Below the pieces are notes generated by a model. It saw only the letters and a list, made by a program, of their open reading frames with translations. It was not told the DNA's origin and searched no databases. Source: Clostridia bacterium (GTDB taxonomy: Bacteria > Bacillota > Clostridia > Oscillospirales > Acutalibacteraceae). From it: a DNA stretch of 64,000 bases. Position 1 is the first letter of the stretch. Every line of letters begins with the position of its first letter. The stretch spans positions 1-64,000 of the forward strand of contig JAFTXJ010000002.1 in the NCBI GenBank assembly GCA_017461625.1, read 5' to 3'. Below, piece by piece: positions 1-6,268 of the stretch. The position numbers and the translations under genes were made by a program.

Positions 1-148
1 TGCCTCCCTCTGACGAGGGAGGTGGATTTTGCGAAGCAAAAGACGGAGGGAGAGACTTCCGGAATCCTTGATAAATCAACAATTTCCACGCAAAATCATT
101 CTCTCCCTCAGGGTCTTCGACCCAGCTCCCTCGTCAGAGGGAGCCTGA
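1..148. repeat. Inverted intergenic repeat (family 1, full copy)
   Basis: The two ends are inverted copies of each other: GGCTCCCTCTGACGAGGGAG-type arms at about 2-23 and 126-146, with shorter complementary stretches inside (GACGGAGGGAGAG against CTCTCCCTC). A diverged full copy sits at 23105-23219 and a left half at 18567-18620. The form is that of a non-coding MITE-like or REP-like element that can fold into a long hairpin. The remaining DNA to 299 shows no gene. The left end may continue beyond the window. Confidence 0.75.
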
Positions 149-299
149 ATAATTGCGAAATATGATAAATCATTGGTTTCTCAAGGAGAAGGCTTTGAGG
201 TTGATTTTTATCCCGGTCACTGCGTGATACCTTCCCTATATTTATGCCTTGACTTTGCGTCGGTTTTATTATAGAATTTTTACCAAGGAGGCGGTTTAT

Positions 300-1694
300 A
301 TGTTTTCTAAAATTATCGCTTTAGTTTTATCATTTTTTATAGGCTTCTTTTCATACCCGATGAGCTTTTTACCAAGCAATTATGACACCTCATTTCACGT
401 TAATACAGGTAGCTTTTTTATGCTCAACGGTGATTACCTTGAGCCTGTCGTTGACGGTGAAGTTCTTGAGGATTCAACAATTGTGCTTGATAAAAAGGTT
501 ACCGTTGACCTTGATTATCAGAAGGCTGATTGGTTCAACTATTTCACATTGAGCTACGAAACAGATGCTTATGTCAAAGGTGTAATCACCTATAAAGCCG
601 GTGTTGTGGATAAAAGTGAAGAATTTTTCCTTGAACCTTCTGAAAACGGCAATTTCAGCTCATTTATCGACAACTGCCTTAACGGTACAAAGGCAAACGG
701 AGTTTACAGCCTTTCTTTTGAGCCGTTGAATGTGCCCTCTGCCACAATTAAGCTAAGAGGTCTTGACACATTTAACCGTGAAATCCCTGACAGAGAGGTT
801 TATATTGAAAAAGACGGCTACAAAATCGGTGTTGATATGCTTTGGGGCGGTGCATTGAGCTACCTTGAAGACACAAACTCCAATGTTGAAGCTGTTAAGG
901 TTGACGGCAGAGTTTATGTTGATTCCAACGCAAGTGAGCGTTACGGCAAAAAAGCTTTCAGCAAAAACGTGAATCTTATCAACCGTTATGACCCCGGCAG
1001 GCTTGTTCAGCAGTCTTATTACGGAACAGGCGACTGTGAGCAATACACAGGCGGCGTGTTTATGGATAACAAGTGGAATTATAACCCTGTTCAGGGTGGT
1101 AACCAGTTTGGTGACAGCAGCAAGATTGTAGATGTCCGTTGCACAGAAAAATCAATTTATATCAAATGCAGACCTCTTGACTGGTCGCTTCCAAAGGAAA
1201 ATATTACCCCCTCATATATGGAAGCTACATATACAATAGAGAACGGTGCTGTTCACGTCGAATGCAGATATGTTGATTTTTCAGGTTATCCAGTGGTTTC
1301 AACAAGTCAGGAAATTCCTGCATTTTATTGCATCGAGCCACTTAACAGATTTGTGTATGCCAACGGTGGTGAAATCAAGAGCGAGCCCGATTTGATTTTC
1401 TGGCCTGATGCAGGTTATCCCAAGTTTTTCTCTGATGAAAACTGGTCAGCCTTTGTAGGTCAGGAAGAAGATTCATTTGGTATCGGTGTTTATGTTGAGG
1501 GTGAAGAAGAGTTCCTTTCAGGCGTTTTTGGCCGTGGAGGAGATTTGAGCAAGGATCCGTCAAAGGATGGCCCCACTTCATATATTGCCGTTATAAAATG
1601 GCGTGATTCAACAAGCTATGACCCATATACTTATGATTATTACCTTGCAACAGGCAATACAAACGAAATCAGAGCAACGTTCAATGCGTTATAA
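300..1694 (+). CDS. Secreted protein of unknown function
   Basis: This is a 464-aa protein with a clear N-terminal signal peptide: a Lys, a hydrophobic core of about 15 residues, then a break near residue 25. I chose ATG 300 because AAGGAGG lies at 285-291; an upstream in-frame start at 249 would put charged residues before the signal peptide and has no ribosome binding site. The mature part is rich in aromatic, Gly and Asp residues (for example NRYDPGRL, QQSYYG, NPVQGGNQFG), which suggests a beta-rich carbohydrate-related fold, but I do not recognise the family. It has no lipobox, LPXTG or C-terminal anchor, so it is probably released. It stands alone, and its 3' end converges on the B12 operon. 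Confidence 0.8.
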   Translation: MFSKIIALVLSFFIGFFSYPMSFLPSNYDTSFHVNTGSFFMLNGDYLEPVVDGEVLEDSTIVLDKKVTVDLDYQKADWFNYFTLSYETDAYVKGVITYKAGVVDKSEEFFLEPSENGNFSSFIDNCLNGTKANGVYSLSFEPLNVPSATIKLRGLDTFNREIPDREVYIEKDGYKIGVDMLWGGALSYLEDTNSNVEAVKVDGRVYVDSNASERYGKKAFSKNVNLINRYDPGRLVQQSYYGTGDCEQYTGGVFMDNKWNYNPVQGGNQFGDSSKIVDVRCTEKSIYIKCRPLDWSLPKENITPSYMEATYTIENGAVHVECRYVDFSGYPVVSTSQEIPAFYCIEPLNRFVYANGGEIKSEPDLIFWPDAGYPKFFSDENWSAFVGQEEDSFGIGVYVEGEEEFLSGVFGRGGDLSKDPSKDGPTSYIAVIKWRDSTSYDPYTYDYYLATGNTNEIRATFNAL

Positions 1695-1730
1695 AAATAA
1701 AGTGCTGACTTTTTACGGTCAGCACTTTTT

Positions 1731-2234
1731 TCATATTTTTATCTTTTTTAATACTTTTGTTACAGGACGGTATAATAAAAGCATTATCAGAAAATTGCTC
1801 ACACCGTGAACAAGGTCAAAGGGGATTCCTGCAATCCACCATGAAAAGGCTGTGGAAATGCCCCCCATAAAAAGGTAGGGGATAGCGCATAAAAATCCGA
1901 ACAGCAATCCGAATACCCCCGACACAACTGCCCACAGCAGGGCGGAATCATTCTTTTTAAAAATTCGGGTGATGAGTATGAGCAACGGCCATGCGTAAAG
2001 ATACATTATCCACCATAAGCCAAAGCCGTAAACCACACCCTCTATAAGGATGAAAACAGGAACGGCTGCATAAACCCTTTTGCCGAAATACAGTGAAAAA
2101 ATTATCAGCAAAAAAGAGGTCAGTTCAATGTTTGCCAGGTTAGCAAGGGCAAATTTGCACACCTCAATAATTGCCACAAACAGTGCAATCAGAGCAATGT
2201 CTCTGGTTGCTATTTTTAATGTTTCTTTTTTCAT
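1731..2234 (-). CDS. ECF transporter S component, probably cobalamin-related
   Basis: This 167-aa, very hydrophobic protein has five or six predicted membrane segments and the build of an energy-coupling-factor (ECF) substrate-binding subunit: a short charged N-terminus, helices with small residues (FALANLAN), and a basic C-terminus. Such subunits capture a vitamin in the membrane and dock onto a shared EcfAAT module, which is not encoded here. Its start overlaps the stop of the upstream DUF4430 gene by one base (TAATG), so the two are translationally coupled and share the cobalamin riboswitch. B12 or a B12 precursor is therefore the inferred substrate; sequence alone does not prove it. Alternative: a different vitamin or a cobalt carrier. 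Confidence 0.75.
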   Translation of the reverse strand: MKKETLKIATRDIALIALFVAIIEVCKFALANLANIELTSFLLIIFSLYFGKRVYAAVPVFILIEGVVYGFGLWWIMYLYAWPLLILITRIFKKNDSALLWAVVSGVFGLLFGFLCAIPYLFMGGISTAFSWWIAGIPFDLVHGVSNFLIMLLLYRPVTKVLKKIKI

Positions 2235-2638
2235 TATTGAGCAACGGTATAAACAATGCTGAATTTATCGCCGTCGTTTACAGGCTGTGAGTCGATGCCG
2301 TAATTGCAGTATTCATCGTTTACATAAAATGCCCAGTATGCACCATTGGTTTCATAAACAGCACTTTCTCCGTTAACAACAGATACGGTGTAGCCGTAGG
2401 GTCCTTCTTCACCGTCATAGGTAAGGCCCTCAGCCTCGTCCATTGCACCGTGAAGATATTCGGCATCGGTTTTAACTTCGTACTCGGTTGATTCACCTTT
2501 GCTGTTTACTACTTCAATAACAACTGCTTTGCTGCCTTCAACAGGCTTTTCGCCAAACATAAAATATGCACCTGCAAGGGCGGCGATGAGCACAACAACA
2601 AGGCACACCCCGAGGATTTTTTTGGTTTTTGTTTTCAT
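2234..2638 (-). CDS. DUF4430 (transcobalamin C-terminal-like) exported protein
   Basis: This 134-aa protein has an N-terminal membrane anchor or signal peptide (residues about 7-28, ending near GAYF, no lipobox Cys) and one globular domain. The pattern VxVVNSKGES, then YGYTVSVVNG, ending GDKFSIVYT, matches the DUF4430 domain, which is related to the C-terminal domain of animal transcobalamin and intrinsic factor. I chose ATG 2638 because GGAAGGAG lies 8 nt upstream; a longer frame adds a charged leader without a binding site. It is the first gene after a cobalamin riboswitch and is coupled to an ECF S component, so it probably presents B12 to the transporter at the cell surface. B12 binding itself is inferred. 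Confidence 0.8.
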   Translation of the reverse strand: MKTKTKKILGVCLVVVLIAALAGAYFMFGEKPVEGSKAVVIEVVNSKGESTEYEVKTDAEYLHGAMDEAEGLTYDGEEGPYGYTVSVVNGESAVYETNGAYWAFYVNDEYCNYGIDSQPVNDGDKFSIVYTVAQ

Positions 2639-2711
2639 TTTTAGTTTCTCCTTCCTTTTCCGCAACTTCCGTCCAAGCTGCATCAGTGCATAGACATTGC
2701 GGAACAAAGAT

Positions 2712-2740
2712 AAAGCCCATTACCGCCAAGTAATGGGCAA
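2712..2740 (-). terminator. Terminator hairpin of the B12 riboswitch expression platform
   Basis: Read on the minus strand, GCCCATTAC - TTGGCG - GTAATGGGC (2738-2715) forms a perfect 9-bp stem followed by TTTATCTTTG. It lies between the cobalamin aptamer and the DUF4430 start, the expected place for a B12-controlled transcription terminator. Confidence 0.65.
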
Positions 2741-2811
2741 GAAGATACAGATATACAGTAAACTTTATCTTTCTGCTTCAACCAGTTACTCGTGGCTCCA
2801 CAATATCACCC

Positions 2812-2990
2812 CGGGCAGGTCTTCTGACTTGAGTATCATCACTTTGTTTCGTCTTCTCGAAAAATCCAATGACTGCATATGCTGAAACAAAGCTCCTCTT
2901 TCACAGCGACGAGTTCGTGCAGGAATTTCACCTGCTTCCCTTTTCACCGGATCAAGCTTTTGCTTATCCGACACCTGAGATGTTCTATTC
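2812..2990 (-). promoter_or_regulatory. Cobalamin riboswitch
   Basis: On the minus strand the diagnostic blocks occur in order: AAAAGGGAAGCAGGTGAAA, TTCCTGCACGAACTCGTCGCTGTG (the B12-box region, counterpart of CCCGCCACTG), a variable arm near 2840-2890, and the closing AGTCAGAAGACCTGCC (2829-2814). These are the hallmarks of the class I cobalamin aptamer (Rfam Cobalamin family). Together with the hairpin at 2715-2738 it should shut off the DUF4430/ECF operon when B12 is plentiful. Confidence 0.92.
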
Positions 2991-3016
2991 ACTTTTAGCA
3001 GATATTCTGCTCTTTT

Positions 3017-3045
3017 AATTTATCACACGACTAAATAGTTGTCAA
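3017..3045 (-). promoter_or_regulatory. Promoter of the B12-riboswitch operon
   Basis: On the minus strand TTGACA (3045-3040), a 17-bp spacer and TAAATT (3022-3017) form a vegetative-type promoter. The -35 hexamer includes the stop codon of the upstream spoIIE gene (TGA, 3044-3042). Confidence 0.65.
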
Positions 3046-5339
3046 GGGTTATCTGCCATAAGAGCAATAACAGTCATATCGTCAGCACGTTTGCCGATCA
3101 TTCTGTCGCAGGCGCATTGCAGAATGTGCTTTGCAAGGTCAGTGGGGGATTGAGCAGCGTATGTTTTTAATTCTGCCGAAATCCAGCCCCAGCTGTCACC
3201 TGTTATTCCGTCTGAAACGGTAAGATAAATGTCTCCTTTTGAAATTGAAATTTCACTTTTTGCCATGTCAACCTTGTCAAGGATTCCTATTGGTGCACTT
3301 TCAGCCTCAAGCACGGAAACCTTGCCGTTTTTTAAAATAAAAGATGGTGCTGCACCGCATTTATATATTGTAAGATTTGCTGCGACCGGGTCAGCGATAA
3401 TTAAATCAACAGTTGCAAGAGATTCATCAGTAGATTTCATAAGCATAGCACAGTTTACGGCAGCGGCAGCGGTTTTAACGTCAAGCCCTGATTTCAAAAG
3501 GTTGCAAAAGGTTTCGCAGGTGAAGGCTGAGTCAACAGCAGCACGTGTACCTGTTCCCATTCCGTCGCTAAGGAGTACCACCTGACGTGAAAATGAATCT
3601 TTAAAGCTGCGGTAATAATCACCGCTTACTCCGTCGGGGGTGGCAGGCTTAACTGCCGCTGAAATTTTAAAGCTGATTTTTGGCTTTTGTTTAAAAATAA
3701 GGGTGTAAACATCATCCTTTTGTATAAGTGTGGGAAAATCAAGCTCAAACCCTGTTTCACGCCGTAAGTTTTCGGTGAGCTTTGTAACGTTAAAATTGTT
3801 GTCAGGTTTTTTAAAAGAGAGGTTAAAATATTCGTGCCCTGCTTTGTTTTGGCAAAGGTGTGCGGAGATTATATCTATGCCGAATTCCTCAGCACACACG
3901 GCACATGCGCGGCTATTTTTTGCCGTAATTGCTCCTGCATTCATTGCTGTGGCACAAATCGGACCGATGATTGAACCGATAGATTTGAGCTGGTTGCCTG
4001 TGATTTCTTGAAAACGGCTGATTTTATTGTCTGAATTTATATTGGTGCAATATACAAAATATGCCTGTCGCATAGAATTCAGCATCTGCTCACTGAGGTA
4101 GCAGGTGTTTTTAAAGTTTTCGGGGAAGGATGAGTAATCAAGCCTGTTTTCATTAAGAGCTGAAGCAATTTTTTTATAGCAAGGGTTGTTTTCTTTTCTT
4201 ATGGAGTTTATACAGCTGTCTTGCAATTCGCATTTTTCACATATTTTTTTGCCTGCATTAAAAAGTACTTGCGTAAGCTCTGCTGTTACAAAGGGTCGCA
4301 GGGTCTTTCTGACAGCATTCATGCAATCACCGAGGTTTTCAACTGCTGCCGAAATTTCTTTTGCCTGAATGGGAATTGCAACATTGTCGGCAATGGTATG
4401 GGGGTCAGAATTTAACCTGTTTTGGAATATTTTTGACGGAATAACCGACATAGTTGCAGCTGACAGAATTGTTGCAGGGAGGGTGGGGAAAAAGTCGGTA
4501 TATTCACCAAAGGCACAGCCTGTAACGGTAAGAGCAATAATCACAATTCCCGATGTGTATCGATACCTTGTGTTAATCAGGGGGCAAATACATCCGCCGA
4601 GAGCTATGGCGGCACACATAAAATCAGCTTCACCGCCCATTGCCAAAGAAACGGCGGCACATACCGAAGTAACAGCCGAAGCAAAGAACGACTTTTTAAA
4701 TGAAAAATATAAAATCCCGCACCAAAAAATCAGGATTGCAAAAAACTCACCGATTACACCTGTTCCCCGAAGCTGACCGATTAAAAAAGATAAGGCAAGA
4801 ATAGCAATTGCCGTATGCTTTTCACCGGATGTTTGTGACAAAAATCTTTTTTCATAAATCTCTTTGATTGCCACGGAAAAAACAGGAACCGCAACAATGG
4901 TGAGCACCGTTTCAACAACTGTTGTAAATATCAGATCTGCACTGAATTTTTGAGAAAAAAGAAAGATGAAGTTTACAATCCCTGCACATAATCCCGGGCA
5001 AATCGGGCGAAGAAGTTTTTCTTTTTTTAAGCCGAGATAATAAAGGCAGATATGTAAAATTGCCGTTGAGGTCAACACCGTTGCGAAATATCTGAAAGCA
5101 GAAATCCCCGATTGAAAAACAAAAATCCCCAGTATTGAGCCGATGGCACAGGTGATTGAAAACATTCCGTTAAGCGCAGCAGGGAGAGCTGCTGCAAATG
5201 GGGAGAATGAGCCGAGAAAATACGGCACAGAGCAAATTATTCCCCCTGAAAAGCTGAGTATAATTTTGGTTAAAAAAGCCAGGCTTTTTCTGTCGCTGAG
5301 GATTGTGTTAAGATGAGATATTTTTTCTTTCACTTTCAT
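3042..5339 (-). CDS. spoIIE: Stage II sporulation protein E, PP2C phosphatase
   Basis: This 765-aa protein has about ten membrane segments (residues roughly 20-310), a soluble linker with a Cys cluster near residue 368 (CEKC then a further Cys), and a C-terminal PP2C-type Ser/Thr phosphatase domain (about 560-765). The metal-binding motifs SGDYY, LSDGMGTG (near 590), VSDGI and DDMTV are all present, so it should be active. In endospore formers SpoIIE acts at the asymmetric septum and dephosphorylates SpoIIAA to release sigma-F. Length and layout are close to the usual ~800 aa. The gene diverges from rlmB; TGGAGTGG precedes ATG 5339. It is strong evidence that the host belongs to a spore-forming lineage. 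Confidence 0.95.
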   Translation of the reverse strand: MKVKEKISHLNTILSDRKSLAFLTKIILSFSGGIICSVPYFLGSFSPFAAALPAALNGMFSITCAIGSILGIFVFQSGISAFRYFATVLTSTAILHICLYYLGLKKEKLLRPICPGLCAGIVNFIFLFSQKFSADLIFTTVVETVLTIVAVPVFSVAIKEIYEKRFLSQTSGEKHTAIAILALSFLIGQLRGTGVIGEFFAILIFWCGILYFSFKKSFFASAVTSVCAAVSLAMGGEADFMCAAIALGGCICPLINTRYRYTSGIVIIALTVTGCAFGEYTDFFPTLPATILSAATMSVIPSKIFQNRLNSDPHTIADNVAIPIQAKEISAAVENLGDCMNAVRKTLRPFVTAELTQVLFNAGKKICEKCELQDSCINSIRKENNPCYKKIASALNENRLDYSSFPENFKNTCYLSEQMLNSMRQAYFVYCTNINSDNKISRFQEITGNQLKSIGSIIGPICATAMNAGAITAKNSRACAVCAEEFGIDIISAHLCQNKAGHEYFNLSFKKPDNNFNVTKLTENLRRETGFELDFPTLIQKDDVYTLIFKQKPKISFKISAAVKPATPDGVSGDYYRSFKDSFSRQVVLLSDGMGTGTRAAVDSAFTCETFCNLLKSGLDVKTAAAAVNCAMLMKSTDESLATVDLIIADPVAANLTIYKCGAAPSFILKNGKVSVLEAESAPIGILDKVDMAKSEISISKGDIYLTVSDGITGDSWGWISAELKTYAAQSPTDLAKHILQCACDRMIGKRADDMTVIALMADNP

Positions 5340-5426
5340 AAAACCACTCCAAAAATCATTTTAAACCTATAATATTTTACTTTTTTCAGGTGGTATAATA
5401 TGTCGGTGTGAACATATAAAAAACTA

Positions 5427-5456
5427 TTGTATTTTGTCGATATAGTATGATATAAT
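5427..5456 (+). promoter_or_regulatory. Probable promoter of rlmB
   Basis: TTGTAT (5427-5432), an 18-bp spacer and a perfect TATAAT (5451-5456) precede the rlmB start by about 40 bp. A TTGTCGAT resembling a Spo0A box with one mismatch lies in the spacer (5434-5441); it may or may not matter for the divergent spoIIE. Confidence 0.55.
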
Positions 5457-5494
5457 GATACTCATAAAACTATAGGCTAAAATAGGGAGTTTTT

Positions 5495-6268
5495 ATGGAT
5501 AAAATGACACAAAGCGAAAACAACGGCCTCATCATCGGCAGAAATGCCGTAACCGAAGCCCTCAGAAGCGGCAGAGTGATTGACACTCTTGTTGTAGCCA
5601 AAGGGGAGCGTGGAGGTTCAATCGGTCAGATTATCAGCCGTTGCAAAGAAAAGGGCGTTGTTGTTAAAGAGGTCGAAAGGAAAAAGCTTGATATGATGTG
5701 CTCAGGTGCAGCTCACCAGGGTGTTGCCGCATATGCTGCTGCTCACGAGTATTCAAGCGTTGAAGATATTTTTGCCCTTGCTGAAGAAAGGGGCGAAGCT
5801 CCGTTTATTATTATCTGTGATGAGCTTGAAGACCCTCATAATTTAGGTGCAATTTTAAGAAGTGCTGAAGCAGGCGGTGCTCACGGAGTTATTATTCCTA
5901 AAAGAAGGAACGCTTCATTGAGCTATGTTGTGGGTAAGGCATCGGCAGGTGCAGTGGAATATGTGCCTGTTGCCAGGGTTTCAAACATTGCATCAACAAT
6001 TGACGAGCTTAAGAAAAAAGGTGTGTGGATTTACACCGCTGATATGGACGGTCAGAATTGGTGTGAGGTTGATTATTCCGGCGGAGTCGGTCTTATAATC
6101 GGCTCTGAGGGTAAGGGTGTCAGCCGCCTTGTTAAAGAAAAAAGTGATTTTACTGTTTCACTCCCGATGAAAGGGAAGATTAATTCCCTTAATGCTTCGG
6201 TTGCTGCAGGAATACTTATTTACGAGGTTTCGAGGCAGCGCTCGGGTATAAAACGAAAGGATGTTTAA
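5495..6268 (+). CDS. rlmB: 23S rRNA 2'-O-methyltransferase (SpoU/TrmH family)
   Basis: This 257-aa SpoU-class methyltransferase has an N-terminal substrate-binding domain beginning IIGRNAVTEAL and a C-terminal trefoil-knot domain with the family motifs DELEDPHNLGAILRSAEA, IIGSEGKGVS and LPMKGKINSLNASVAAGI. RlmB methylates a guanosine in domain V of 23S rRNA using S-adenosylmethionine; the precise target may differ in Firmicutes. The start at ATG 5495 follows AGGGAG. It overlaps the next gene by 8 bp, so the two are probably co-translated, although their functions look unrelated. Confidence 0.93.
   Translation: MDKMTQSENNGLIIGRNAVTEALRSGRVIDTLVVAKGERGGSIGQIISRCKEKGVVVKEVERKKLDMMCSGAAHQGVAAYAAAHEYSSVEDIFALAEERGEAPFIIICDELEDPHNLGAILRSAEAGGAHGVIIPKRRNASLSYVVGKASAGAVEYVPVARVSNIASTIDELKKKGVWIYTADMDGQNWCEVDYSGGVGLIIGSEGKGVSRLVKEKSDFTVSLPMKGKINSLNASVAAGILIYEVSRQRSGIKRKDV

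Noticed and set aside
249-299. Longer start for the first secreted protein
   Set aside because: The extra residues lie upstream of a strong AAGGAGG site and would precede the signal peptide with charged residues.
5434-5441. Spo0A box upstream of spoIIE
   Set aside because: One mismatch, nearly 100 bp from the spoIIE start, and inside the spacer of the rlmB promoter; not convincing without data.
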